Shown: piece by piece, positions 32,471-41,492 of the stretch
Numbering within the stretch: position 1 is the stretch's first letter
How the letters are laid out: each line of letters starts with the position of its first letter
DNA from: Myxococcota bacterium
GTDB lineage: Bacteria > Myxococcota_A > Polyangia > JAAYKL01
DNA: 64,000 nucleotides
NCBI GenBank assembly: GCA_030065855.1
Contig: JASJCT010000011.1
Span: 1 to 64,000 of the forward strand
Direction: 5' to 3'
Program-made: the position numbers and the translations under genes
Notes under the pieces: generated by a model
Told to the model about the DNA's origin: nothing
What the model saw: the letters and a program-made list of their open reading frames with translations, nothing else
Databases searched by the model: none

Positions 32471-33591
32471 GGTCGCATATTGCTATTCTCCTATTATTTC
32501 CCTTATCTTTGGGGCTCTTTTCTTGCGGCAGCAAACAGCCGACCGAAACAGGTGCCTCAGAACTGGATTCGGCGGGCGACGCCGGACCGACCGAAGAGGA
32601 AGCCGTAGCGTCGGCTCAGACCCGCATCAAAGATTGGCTGGGTAAGGACTTGACCGCCCGCATCGCGTTGCTGGGTAAGGATCTGGGAAAGAACGTCGCA
32701 CTGAAGCTCGCTCGGGATTCAGAGGTGGCAGGCGAGGCAAAGGCCTTGAGCAAGCGGGTATTCAAGGACAAGGAAGTAAAAAAGCAGCTCGAAAAGGTAT
32801 CCGACAAAGCCACGGCCGGCCTTGGCAACAAGCTCACGCTGGGATGGAAGGCCCTCCAGGCCGGCGGCATCAAAGCCTACAAAGAAAAAATCCGCGCAGA
32901 TGCAAGGCGGGTCGCACTCGATGTACTCATCGAGCACATCCAAAACGACGTTCTTAAAGACGAGCGCACGGCCAAGCTGCTGAAGGATTTTGCCCCAGCA
33001 TTAAAGATGCAGGGCAAGGTCGTCGCAGTCTCTGTCCAAGAGCACCTCTCTGCAAAAGTGACAAAAAAAGTCCTCGCCATTGCGCTCACCATCTCAGCAG
33101 CCGGGGATAAGGCCAAGATGGCAGACCGGGTTGAAGCATGGATAGAGCGCTGCGAAGATCACGCTAAGGACGAGATCGAGCAACTCATTCTCGACGTCGC
33201 AGAACTCCCAGCTGTCCAACAGGCCGTTCGTTCACTGGCTCTCGATGTCTTAACCCACGAGCGCACCGAGGCCGAACTCACTGTGATGGCCCGGGCCCTG
33301 CTCGACGACGGTGATGTGAATCGCGCACTGGTCAGAGTCTACGAAGCTGCGGCGTTTGAAAAGGGGGACGCCCAAATTCGCAGCGCCATCGTCAATACCA
33401 TCAGCATGCCCGCGGTGGATACAGAGCTGTTCGCGGCCATGGAGCGCCTGGCCACAGCAGAAGGTGCAGGACCGATGATGGCACGTCATGCTGCGAGTGC
33501 TTCGGAGGATCCCGCAATGGCCGACCTCATCGAGGATTTCGTCGTGAGCGTATTAGAGGCTTGCGGCAACCCCATCGAAGCGAACCAATAG
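32467..33591 (+). CDS. Lipoprotein of unknown function, all-helical
   Basis: 374 residues. The lipobox is LFSC with Cys20 after a hydrophobic leader, then an acidic linker (ASELDSAGDAGPTEEE). The rest is Lys/Glu/Ala-rich helices with no recognisable domain, including a repeat-like pattern of about 40 residues (LGKDLGKNVALKLARD, LSAKVTKKVLAIALTISAAG, AELTVMARALLDDGDVNRAL). It could be a helical-repeat surface or periplasmic protein. It lies between rimI and ldcA. Confidence 0.65.
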   Translation: MRSHIAILLLFPLSLGLFSCGSKQPTETGASELDSAGDAGPTEEEAVASAQTRIKDWLGKDLTARIALLGKDLGKNVALKLARDSEVAGEAKALSKRVFKDKEVKKQLEKVSDKATAGLGNKLTLGWKALQAGGIKAYKEKIRADARRVALDVLIEHIQNDVLKDERTAKLLKDFAPALKMQGKVVAVSVQEHLSAKVTKKVLAIALTISAAGDKAKMADRVEAWIERCEDHAKDEIEQLILDVAELPAVQQAVRSLALDVLTHERTEAELTVMARALLDDGDVNRALVRVYEAAAFEKGDAQIRSAIVNTISMPAVDTELFAAMERLATAEGAGPMMARHAASASEDPAMADLIEDFVVSVLEACGNPIEANQ

Positions 33592-33603
33592 TCGCCAACC
33601 TCC

Positions 33604-34497
33604 ATGGCGCACCGATTTCCACCGCCCTTAAGACCCGGTGACCCCATCGCCGTGATGGCCCCAGGTGGACCAGTCGATGCAGAGGCATTAGCCACTGGCA
33701 TAGCCCGGATTGAAGAGCGCTATGCGCCGCATTGGCATCCGGCCTGTCTCGAGCGATACGGGTTTCACGCGGGAACAGATGTGCGGCGCACGACTGCACT
33801 TCAAAGTGCGCTCGACGATAAAACGATCCGCGCTGTCTTGGCTGCACGGGGCGGCTACGGAACCTCGCGCATCCTCGATCACCTCAATCTCGATGGGCTC
33901 TTGAGAGCGACAAAATGGATTGTGGGGAGCTCGGATGTCACCGCACTGCTTGTCTATTTGTGGTCCCAGCTCAGCCTCGTCACAATTCACGGTCCAATGG
34001 TGGCTGGGTTTGAGCGGCATGGCGATGCTGATATCGATGCGCTGTTCGACCTTCTGGAAGGTAAGCCGTGGACCCCGCCCACTGGACTCACTGCTGTTTA
34101 CCAGGGAACAGCGACCGGACCCATGGTCGGGGGTAACCTCACCATTTTGGCCCATCTTGCCGGCACAGTGGAGGCTCGGTTTGCCGACGGTGCTGTACTG
34201 TTTCTCGAAGATGTGGGCGAAGCGCCCTACCGCTTAGACCGCTGCCTCACCCAGCTCAAGCGCGCCGGCATCCTGGATCGCGCTGTCGGCATCGTCGTCG
34301 GGACGCTCACAAATTGTACCCCAGGTCCAGACGGCACTAGCGCTCGCGATGTCATGGTCCGAAACTTAAGGCCACTGCACATCCCCATTGCTTTGGATTA
34401 TCCAGCTGCCCATGGAAAGCGCAACTATCCCTTCTACCACGGCGCCACTGTCTCCCTGGAAGTAGATCAGCGCAGCGCGCGCCTCCTGCCCGCGTAA
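33604..34497 (+). CDS. ldcA: LD-carboxypeptidase (S66 family)
   Basis: 297 residues. The nucleophilic Ser sits in VGSSDVTALLVYLW, with the family SxxT pattern, and the later acid and His in VLFLEDVGEAPYRLDR and DYPAAHGKRNYPFYHG. LdcA cleaves the terminal D-alanine from cytoplasmic murein tetrapeptides during peptidoglycan recycling. No signal peptide, as expected for the cytoplasmic enzyme. It starts 12 bp after the lipoprotein gene. Confidence 0.93.
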   Translation: MAHRFPPPLRPGDPIAVMAPGGPVDAEALATGIARIEERYAPHWHPACLERYGFHAGTDVRRTTALQSALDDKTIRAVLAARGGYGTSRILDHLNLDGLLRATKWIVGSSDVTALLVYLWSQLSLVTIHGPMVAGFERHGDADIDALFDLLEGKPWTPPTGLTAVYQGTATGPMVGGNLTILAHLAGTVEARFADGAVLFLEDVGEAPYRLDRCLTQLKRAGILDRAVGIVVGTLTNCTPGPDGTSARDVMVRNLRPLHIPIALDYPAAHGKRNYPFYHGATVSLEVDQRSARLLPA

Positions 34498-34547
34498 AAA
34501 AAATACGCTTGGAAACCACATGTGGGCAACGGCCGATAAGTGGGGGT

Positions 34548-35102
34548 ATGAGAGCAACACCTGTTCACTTGGCCATCGGGTTATTGGTCGGCGGCCTGAT
34601 CATCGCCACAATGGGACTTCGGTTTGCCGATTCGTTGTTTTTCCGGGTTCCGCCGACAGTGACCAAAGCCAATACGTTCTGCGTGGGGATCGACCATCCG
34701 CAGAGGGGTCTCGGCATTGTGTGTACCCGATCGACAGCTACCGTGCTTGGGGATGCTATCCGATTCCTTGGACTGCCTGTTGATTGCAACACCCAACACC
34801 TGCCCCTGGATTTGAAAATCGGTGACAAGATATCGTTCCACTCAAAGGGCGGCGTGTGCCGGATCGACGCTGTTCAGCCATTGCCAGGCCAGCTGCGATT
34901 GCTGTGTGGTGCTCGTTTGAACGTCAATCTCGATTCGGCGTGCGATCTCATGGCACTTCCGGGCATCGGAGAGAAAAAAGCGCGGGCCATTGTGGCATCC
35001 CGGGAAAAGAGCGGCCCGTTCCAAAATGCTGCGGACCTGACGCGCGTCCCCGGTATTGGACCGGTGACTGCGCAACGCCTGAAGGCGTGGCTCGTATTTT
35101 GA
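34548..35102 (+). CDS. Membrane-anchored helix-hairpin-helix protein (ComEA-like C-terminus)
   Basis: 184 residues from the ATG at 34548 (GGGGGT site upstream). One membrane helix near the start (LAIGLLVGGLIIATMGLRFA), a central Cys-containing domain (four cysteines, about residues 45-125) that I do not recognise, and a C-terminal helix-hairpin-helix pair: LMALPGIGEKKARAIVASRE with GPFQNAADLTRVPGIGPVTA. Such a tail in ComEA binds DNA during natural uptake, here facing the periplasm if the helix is an inner-membrane anchor. The domain before it is unusual for ComEA. Confidence 0.75.
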   Translation: MRATPVHLAIGLLVGGLIIATMGLRFADSLFFRVPPTVTKANTFCVGIDHPQRGLGIVCTRSTATVLGDAIRFLGLPVDCNTQHLPLDLKIGDKISFHSKGGVCRIDAVQPLPGQLRLLCGARLNVNLDSACDLMALPGIGEKKARAIVASREKSGPFQNAADLTRVPGIGPVTAQRLKAWLVF

Positions 35103-35150
35103 CCCCACGGCTTGTCGTCTCAGAGGGTTCCCAGGTACAATCTGCAGAAG

Positions 35151-35993
35151 ATGGACGTTACTGTTGAGAGCTTTGAGGGATATGCGCTGCTCGGGTCCGG
35201 AGGTGGCCGAAAACTGGAGCGAATCGGTGACGCGCTGATCGATCGGCCCGCGCCACAAGCCATCTGGCCGTCTGATAATCGCGCGCCCTGGCAGGCGGCA
35301 CGGGCTGTTTTTCGCCGGGGCACGGGCGGTACTGGGGAATGGCACTTTCCAAGTGGCCCGTTGACAGGACCCTGGTATGCGGATTGGATGGATATATCAT
35401 TTGAAATACGCCTCACCGGATTTGGAAACGTGGGTCTCTTTCCCGAACACACGGCCCACTGGACCTGGATGGCAGATCGCATTCGCAGGCGTCAGGACAC
35501 GACTGTACTGAACCTTTTTGCCTACACAGGCGGCGCGACCCTTGCCTGCGCACAGGCCGGTGCAACCGTCACCCACCTGGACGCGGCCAAGTCGGTCAAT
35601 GGGTGGGCCATGGCCAATGCCGAGCGATCTGGGATCTCTGGACAGGCGGTTCGCTATATCGCAGACGATGCCCTTAAATTCGTGCGGCGCGAATCTCGCC
35701 GGGGCAACCGGTACGACGGCATCATCCTCGATCCGCCGACGTTTGGCAGGGGCACAAAGGGCGAAGTCTGGAAAATCGAGCGCGATCTGCACTTGCTGTG
35801 CAGTATTTGTCGGGATCTGCTTTCCCCAAACCCGGCTTTTGTGCTGCTGACATCCCATTCCCCGGGCGTCACCCCCAGTGTGCTGGGGACGCTGCTCAGC
35901 GGGTATGACGGCCGGGTAGCAGCAGGTGAGATGCTGATCCACGGTGCCGATGTTCCCCTGCCAGCTGGTGCATACGCCCGCTGGACACCCTAG
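35151..35993 (+). CDS. Class I SAM-dependent methyltransferase, RlmI/RlmL-like
   Basis: 280 residues. The S-adenosylmethionine binding core is visible: VLNLFAYTGGATLACAQAGA (motif I), THLDAAKSVNGWAMANAER, and YDGIILDPPTFGRG (motif IV, DPP), then LLCSICRDLLSPNPAFVLLTSHS. This order matches the large-subunit rRNA cytosine methyltransferases of the RlmI/RlmL type. The N-terminal PUA domain of RlmI is missing. Target RNA is unknown. An AGAAG site precedes the ATG at 35151; the upstream extension is not supported. Confidence 0.85.
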   Translation: MDVTVESFEGYALLGSGGGRKLERIGDALIDRPAPQAIWPSDNRAPWQAARAVFRRGTGGTGEWHFPSGPLTGPWYADWMDISFEIRLTGFGNVGLFPEHTAHWTWMADRIRRRQDTTVLNLFAYTGGATLACAQAGATVTHLDAAKSVNGWAMANAERSGISGQAVRYIADDALKFVRRESRRGNRYDGIILDPPTFGRGTKGEVWKIERDLHLLCSICRDLLSPNPAFVLLTSHSPGVTPSVLGTLLSGYDGRVAAGEMLIHGADVPLPAGAYARWTP

Positions 35994-36061
35994 TGTTATA
36001 TTTGTAATAAAACGACCTCAATTTGTTGACGATGCCCGCCATCGGACATTAACCTTACTGT

Positions 36062-37726
36062 ATGGAAACAACCGAAGATTCCCATATTCTGATCGTCGAT
36101 GACGAACAAACGATTCTGCTGCTGCTCTCCCGGGCGCTGACCGCCTATGGACATTTAATTGTCACGGCCGAGACAGTGGCTGAGGCCATCGAGCAGGTCA
36201 CAAATCGCGAATTCGACCTCCTGCTCATCGACAAGAATTTGCCGGACGGATCCGGACTCGACATTATCGCCAAGGTCCGGGAACAGAACCATCGGTCAGA
36301 GGCCATTCTCATCACCGGCTACTCTGATACGGAATCAGCTATCCAAGCAGTGGCCCTCGATGTGTTTCGATATGTCCGAAAACCATTTGATTTGGATGCA
36401 TTGAAGCTGGACATCGACAGTGCTTTGGAACGGCGGCGCCTCAGACAGGACCTAGCAGGCCGCACCCGCGACCTCGAACAAACCAACAAGGAGCTTTGGG
36501 ATGCGCTACAGCGGATCTACGAGTCCGAACGCCGCACCCGGCAAGCCGAGCGACTGGCCAATATTGGATATCTCGCCGCAGGCGTGGCCCATGAGATCAA
36601 CAATCCCCTCTCCCTGCTGTCGATGACGATCCCCTTTGTCACCAACGAGGTGGCAGCGCTTGCGGAGCAGATCGATCGAACCGAAGCCTTCAATCCACTC
36701 AGAGCGCCAATCAAACAAATCGCTGCCTCGGTCAAGCCGACACAGGAAGCAGTGGAGTTCCTTTTGCGCCTCGCATCGGACTTGCATTCCCTCGGGCGCA
36801 CTGAGAAACAGGATCCAAAACCGGTTAAGCTAGTCGAAGTGGCTGGATCAGCCGCGCGCCTGGTCCGCCACCAACTAAAGTATAAAGCAGCGGTGATAGT
36901 GGATGTAGATGAAGACCTTCATGTGAATGGGCACGCGAGCAGATTGGTTCAGGTATTCATCAATCTTTTGACAAATGCGGCCAAGGCCATCCAGCGAGGG
37001 GGGCCATCGGATAATACCATTTCTTTAAGTGCCCAAGCGGTTCAAGACGAAGTCGTCATCCGCGTATCCGATACAGGGGTCGGTATCTCTGAGGAACACC
37101 TGGACAAAATATTTAAACCTTTCTTTTCTTTTTCCTTAAAGGATGAAGATCAAGGCTCTGGTATCGGCCTCGCCCTGGTTCGGGAAATTGTGGACGACCA
37201 TGGGGGCCATATTTCCGTTACCAGCAAAAAGGGGAAGGGCACGATCTTCACCATTCGCCTTCCCGAGCTCGTTACAGAGGCTGCTTCTCCGGCGATTGTC
37301 CACACCACAGCGAATGAGATGAGTCGCACCAAGCGCCAAATTCTCTTTTACGATACTGAATCGTTCAACTTGACGACGTACGAAGAATCGTTCGGCACGA
37401 TGCACGATGTATTGGTCGCCAGTACACTGGATCAGACGATGGACAAAGTGCGCGCGCATAGCGACACACTGGACGCACTTGTCTGCGACATTGGGAATGA
37501 CCCCGATTTTTTGATGGGATTTCTCGAGCTAACCCACAGATGGCCCGATCTCAAGGGGCGGTTCATTTTCATCGGCAACGCTGGGGCGCCGTTGAGTGAA
37601 GCCAAAGCGCGCGGATACAAGGTCCTCCAAAAACCAGTACGACCGGCAGTTCTTTTGGGCACTATCTACAAACTGCCACCCCGCCGAGCAGCCGATACTG
37701 TCCCCCCCAAACAGCCGAAAAAATAG
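36062..37726 (+). CDS. Hybrid histidine kinase with N- and C-terminal receivers
   Basis: 554 residues: receiver 1 (1-120; Asp13/14, acceptor Asp57 in LLIDKNLPDG, Lys at about 107 in YVRKPF), a coiled linker (about 120-165), HisKA with His177 in GVAHEINNPLSLL, an ATPase domain with NLLTNAAKAI, DTGVGIS and GSGIGLALVREIV, and a C-terminal receiver-like domain (about 430-540) with an Asp in LVCDIGND and Lys in LQKPVR. There is no membrane segment, so it is a soluble phosphorelay kinase whose input comes from other kinases. Receiver 1 before the kinase is typical of deltaproteobacterial systems. Confidence 0.9.
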   Translation: METTEDSHILIVDDEQTILLLLSRALTAYGHLIVTAETVAEAIEQVTNREFDLLLIDKNLPDGSGLDIIAKVREQNHRSEAILITGYSDTESAIQAVALDVFRYVRKPFDLDALKLDIDSALERRRLRQDLAGRTRDLEQTNKELWDALQRIYESERRTRQAERLANIGYLAAGVAHEINNPLSLLSMTIPFVTNEVAALAEQIDRTEAFNPLRAPIKQIAASVKPTQEAVEFLLRLASDLHSLGRTEKQDPKPVKLVEVAGSAARLVRHQLKYKAAVIVDVDEDLHVNGHASRLVQVFINLLTNAAKAIQRGGPSDNTISLSAQAVQDEVVIRVSDTGVGISEEHLDKIFKPFFSFSLKDEDQGSGIGLALVREIVDDHGGHISVTSKKGKGTIFTIRLPELVTEAASPAIVHTTANEMSRTKRQILFYDTESFNLTTYEESFGTMHDVLVASTLDQTMDKVRAHSDTLDALVCDIGNDPDFLMGFLELTHRWPDLKGRFIFIGNAGAPLSEAKARGYKVLQKPVRPAVLLGTIYKLPPRRAADTVPPKQPKK

Positions 37727-37765
37727 CCTCAGCTGTTAAAAAAAACCAAAAAAATCTCAAACAGT

Positions 37766-37794
37766 TTGACAACACAAATCCTAACCGCTTAAAA
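37766..37794 (+). promoter_or_regulatory. Candidate sigma70 promoter of the lone receiver
   Basis: Consensus TTGACA, 17-bp spacer, TTAAAA, about 47 bp before the lone receiver start. The -35 element is perfect and the -10 element weak (3 of 6). Confidence 0.4.
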
Positions 37795-37840
37795 AGAAAC
37801 TTAAGATTACGTCTGTAAATGTGGAAAAAGGGTCGCCACA

Positions 37841-38266
37841 TTGAGCACTAACGTTGTAATGCATTCGCCGATTCAATCGAAATTACGGATAGTAAGGCGC
37901 GCTGCAAGGCCAGAGAGAACCTTGCTGATAGTGGATGACGATAACTGCGTTTGCAATGCGGTTTCCCGTCTGTTCGTCGGCCGTTTCGATAGGATCCTCA
38001 TGGCCAATACGTCCGGCGAGGCGGCATCTGTGCTCAGCGCCTATACCATCACCCATCTCATCTGCGATTATTGGCTCGGATCCGGTGAGCCAACCGGGAT
38101 CGATCTCATACCAAAGTGGCGCAAGGCACACACATCCATCTGCCGCGCGATTGTTTTTTCTGGCACAGATCTCAACGAAATCGACATACCACTGGGTGTC
38201 GATAAAATATTGAGGAAACCCGTCGACTTGAGAACGATAGTCAGGGAGACGTGCGACCCGAACTGA
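37841..38266 (+). CDS. Single-domain response regulator
   Basis: 141 residues: a Lys/Arg-rich N-terminal tail of about 25 residues, then one receiver domain. The acidic pair is in LLIVDDDN, the acceptor Asp76 in THLICDYWLG, the Thr/Ser position in IVFSGTDL and the Lys in ILRKPVD. No output domain. It is a paralogue of the lone receiver at 42380, sharing THLICDxW, and lies just after the hybrid kinase, a likely phosphodonor. The start is a TTG; the next ATG is MHSPIQSK. Confidence 0.82.
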   Translation: MSTNVVMHSPIQSKLRIVRRAARPERTLLIVDDDNCVCNAVSRLFVGRFDRILMANTSGEAASVLSAYTITHLICDYWLGSGEPTGIDLIPKWRKAHTSICRAIVFSGTDLNEIDIPLGVDKILRKPVDLRTIVRETCDPN

Positions 38267-38345
38267 GGCGCCCCTGAACGCGTTCATTTACATCCACTCT
38301 TGAAAAACACTTTCAATGCCGCAAATTAAACGCTATAGTTTCAAT

Positions 38346-39512
38346 ATGCGGGGATATGTTCAGCGGGGTCTAGAAAACCAGCTACACAAATATTTAGATG
38401 TTTTTCCGGTTGTGGCCATTCTCGGTCCGCGTCAATGCGGGAAATCTACGACGGCCAAAGAAGTTATCTCTAACATCAAAAACAGTGTCTACCTCGATCT
38501 GGAGCGTAAAGCAGACAGAAATAAAGTCACCGACATAGATCTGTATATGGCCTCGCACAAAAACGACTTGGTGTGTCTCGATGAGATTCAGCGACTTCCC
38601 GAGATATTCCAGGACCTCCGGCCAATTGTTGATGAGCATGGCAAGAACGGACATTTGCTCATCCTCGGATCTGCTTCAAAAGATCTCTTGCGCCAATCCT
38701 CCGAATCCCTGGCCGGACGCATCGGATTCCTTGAGCTTACCCCTTTTCTGAGCGAAGAGGTTGACGATAGCCGTAAGCTGTGGACAAGGGGGGGATTCCC
38801 GAGAAGCTATCTTGCTCGAGACGAAGAGCAGAGCAACCTTTGGCGAGAGAATTTCATTACGACATACTTGGAGAGGGACCTCCCAGGCCTAGGGCTCAGA
38901 ATTCCTCCGGGAGTACTGGACCGATTGTGGACCATGTGTGCCCATATCAGCGCCGAGTTGTTGAATAGCTCCAAGTTGGGCTCCGCTATCGGTGTCTCTC
39001 ACACAACGGTAAGACGGTACATGGAGATTCTGGCAGAAACGTTTATGGTTCGCCTACTCAGGCCCTATCACGCAAACGTTAAAAAGAGATTGGTCAAATC
39101 TCCAAAATTGTTCGTCAGGGACACAGGGGTGTTGCACGCGCTACTGAATATAAAATCCCATGATGATTTACTGGGCTCACCCAAAGCAGGTCAGTCCTGG
39201 GAAACATTTGTCGTTGAGCAGATAATCAACCAGTTTCCATCACTTCACTTCTACTTCTATCGGACCGCTGATGGTGCAGAAATTGACCTCGTCATCGAGA
39301 CAGCCAACAACCTGTACGCGATAGAATGCAAACTCAGTACAGCGCCAAAGCCATCGAGGGGATTTTGGCATTGCCTTGAAGATCTGGCGGTAAAAAAAAG
39401 CTGGATCATCGCCCCGATTGAAGACTCCTATCAAATCGAAAAAGGCGTTACGGTGACTTCACTGAGGCGATTTATCGCCGAGTTTTCAAACACTGACAAA
39501 TCATCGGAGTAA
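38346..39512 (+). CDS. DUF4143-type AAA ATPase
   Basis: 388 residues. The ATPase part has Walker A LGPRQCGKSTTAKE and Walker B LVCLDEIQRLPEIF with a sensor GSASKDLLRQSSESLAGR; the C-terminal DUF4143 part has FVRDTGVLHALLNI and TADGAEIDLVIE. Such proteins are abundant, often lost or gained, and of unknown function; some have been linked to membrane or toxin-like processes. A second, only distantly similar copy is at 57819-58955. It may belong to the accessory genome, because it has AT-richer codon use than the flanking genes. Confidence 0.85.
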   Translation: MRGYVQRGLENQLHKYLDVFPVVAILGPRQCGKSTTAKEVISNIKNSVYLDLERKADRNKVTDIDLYMASHKNDLVCLDEIQRLPEIFQDLRPIVDEHGKNGHLLILGSASKDLLRQSSESLAGRIGFLELTPFLSEEVDDSRKLWTRGGFPRSYLARDEEQSNLWRENFITTYLERDLPGLGLRIPPGVLDRLWTMCAHISAELLNSSKLGSAIGVSHTTVRRYMEILAETFMVRLLRPYHANVKKRLVKSPKLFVRDTGVLHALLNIKSHDDLLGSPKAGQSWETFVVEQIINQFPSLHFYFYRTADGAEIDLVIETANNLYAIECKLSTAPKPSRGFWHCLEDLAVKKSWIIAPIEDSYQIEKGVTVTSLRRFIAEFSNTDKSSE

Positions 39513-39526
39513 AGCAACTCAAAGGA

Positions 39527-40576
39527 CTAGCTCACCGATTCGCTGGCTATCTTATGTAGCTTCCCCTTTTGCCACTTTCGAAGGCGAGCGATGTACTTAC
39601 CTCCCCCGCGTTTTTCGATCTCGGCAAACGTACAATTGGACCCACACCAATAGCCCGCGTTGACATAGATTCTATCGTCGCAGAACAAGGTGTCCTTATC
39701 TATATCCCACTTATGACTATGACCAAAGACGCAGACTTTGAATTCTCCGTTCTTGCAAATCCGGTCTGCAATCGGCTCCAGTCGGTTCATCTCGGCCAGA
39801 ACAGCTCTGGGCCTGGAGACGACCCGCGTTGGCCAATCGCTGTAAATATCTTTATAGGTCTCCTTTACAATGCTCGCGGGCACGTGATCCGGCACGCCGT
39901 TTATATGAAATACCGTCTCTTCACTGAGATTGGCCTCCTCTAGCACGGCCTCAAATACGCATTGGGGCAATGTGGCCGGTCCCAATATTTCCAGCATATC
40001 GTCCAAATACGACCGGTAATTCCGGCTGCCGTCATTTGTCATGGCTTTGCGCGTGGCTTCCACCCGGGATATGAAGTATCCAAGCGGTAGGCCCATGATG
40101 TGCTTTGAAAAATAGGGCGGTGCATTGAACAGCGCGTATCGATGGCCGTGCTCGGCAATCAATCTTCCGGCAATGAAGCGTTCGGGCACATAGGTCATTT
40201 GGGGAAAGGTGCGTTTGATGATTTCTCGCCGAGCTGTCATATCGTGATTGCCCGGTATATAGAAGACCGGCACTTTAGCGGAAAGGGCATTCAGTGCCGC
40301 AATAACCGCTTTATTCTTGTCTGCTCGGAGAATATCGTCGATGGTGGGCGGCTGCATATCATGGGGATAAATCCACGTATCAAATATATCGCCACCAAGA
40401 ATAATTTCCTTAATTTCATTGAGATAATCGCTCCCTAGAAAATTTAGGAAATTACAAAAATTCTGGGTTTCCTTACTATCTAACCAATCCCAGTCATATT
40501 TGTACTTACTCGGTGTGTCCGCGGGTCGGCCTGCGCCGAGGTGCACATCACTTATAAAGATACGCTTCTTGGCCAT
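39527..40576 (-). CDS. Calcineurin-like phosphoesterase, possibly LpxH-related
   Basis: 349 residues, with all metallophosphoesterase motifs: IFISDVHLG, ILGGDIFDTW, IPGNHDMTA, AEHGHRYALFN and VFGHSHKW. The extra length (LpxH is about 240 residues) comes from insertions between GNHD and GHSH. It lies next to and divergent from lpxA-lpxI, and LpxH and LpxI are alternative UDP-2,3-diacylglucosamine hydrolases, so it may be LpxH-like or a related phosphatase. The ATG is preceded by an AGGAGAA site. No signal peptide. Confidence 0.8.
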   Translation of the reverse strand: MAKKRIFISDVHLGAGRPADTPSKYKYDWDWLDSKETQNFCNFLNFLGSDYLNEIKEIILGGDIFDTWIYPHDMQPPTIDDILRADKNKAVIAALNALSAKVPVFYIPGNHDMTARREIIKRTFPQMTYVPERFIAGRLIAEHGHRYALFNAPPYFSKHIMGLPLGYFISRVEATRKAMTNDGSRNYRSYLDDMLEILGPATLPQCVFEAVLEEANLSEETVFHINGVPDHVPASIVKETYKDIYSDWPTRVVSRPRAVLAEMNRLEPIADRICKNGEFKVCVFGHSHKWDIDKDTLFCDDRIYVNAGYWCGSNCTFAEIEKRGGGKYIARLRKWQKGKLHKIASESVS

Positions 40577-40670
40577 GTTCTCCTCCCATAGATATTGCTT
40601 TTTGTGTGTGTTTTTCGTACCAAGTTAATGGCGAAAATTCAATAGGAAAACGCGAGAGGTGCGCTCATCC

Positions 40671-41492
40671 ATGACAGATCTTATTGCCAACCAACGCGCT
40701 GCTGAAGCGCCGGGGATGTCGCGGATTGACGCACGGGCCGTCGTATACCCAACGACTGAGGTCGGACCGGGGTGTGATATCGGCCCCTATGCAGTGGTGG
40801 GCCCAAACGTTCGGTTGGGTGCTGGCTGTGTCATCCACGCCCATGCGGTCGTACAGGGACCGGCCATGCTGGGTCAGAACAATATCGTCCATTCATTTGC
40901 AAGCATTGGCGGTCCACCCCAGGATTTGAGGTATCGCGGCGAAAAAACCCTGCTCACCATCGGAGATGGCAATGAATTCCGGGAGCACGTGACCATCAAC
41001 CGGGGCACTGTCCACGGGGGCGGGATTACGGCCATCGGCAACGACAATCTGCTCATGGCTTACTGTCACGTGGCGCACGACTGTTCGATTGGGGACCGGG
41101 TGATCATGGCCAACCACGCCACCTTGGCCGGTCATGCCGTCGTCCAGGATTTTGCTGTATTTGGCGGGATGGTCGCCGTGGGCACCTTCCTGCGCATCGG
41201 CGAATCAGCCATGCTGGCAGCCGGTGCCATGGTCGAACGGGACGTGCCGCCCTTTTGCATTGTCTCTGGAGACCGGGCGCGCCTTCGAGCGGTCAACCGG
41301 GTAGGCCTGGATCGCCGAGGTGTCCAACCGGCGGCCAGGACGCAAATTCGAGATATCATCAAATCACTCAAAGACAGGGGGCGACCCATATCTCAGATCG
41401 TGCAGACCTTTAGCGCAATCGACGCACTAGCCCCTGAATCGAGGCGGTTGATCGGGTTTATCGAGACCGCCCCTCGGGGCCTGACCCGATGA
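40671..41492 (+). CDS. lpxA: UDP-N-acetylglucosamine acyltransferase LpxA
   Basis: 273 residues of left-handed parallel beta-helix repeats. Diagnostic segments are SIGGPPQDLRYRGEKT, IGDGNEFREHVTINRGT, LLMAYCHVAHDCSIGDRV with the catalytic His, and GGMVAVGTFLRIGESAMLAAGAMVERDVPPF. The enzyme adds the first hydroxyacyl chain to UDP-GlcNAc in lipid A synthesis. A GTG at 40659 is another possible start. It overlaps lpxI by four bases (ATGA). Confidence 0.94.
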   Translation: MTDLIANQRAAEAPGMSRIDARAVVYPTTEVGPGCDIGPYAVVGPNVRLGAGCVIHAHAVVQGPAMLGQNNIVHSFASIGGPPQDLRYRGEKTLLTIGDGNEFREHVTINRGTVHGGGITAIGNDNLLMAYCHVAHDCSIGDRVIMANHATLAGHAVVQDFAVFGGMVAVGTFLRIGESAMLAAGAMVERDVPPFCIVSGDRARLRAVNRVGLDRRGVQPAARTQIRDIIKSLKDRGRPISQIVQTFSAIDALAPESRRLIGFIETAPRGLTR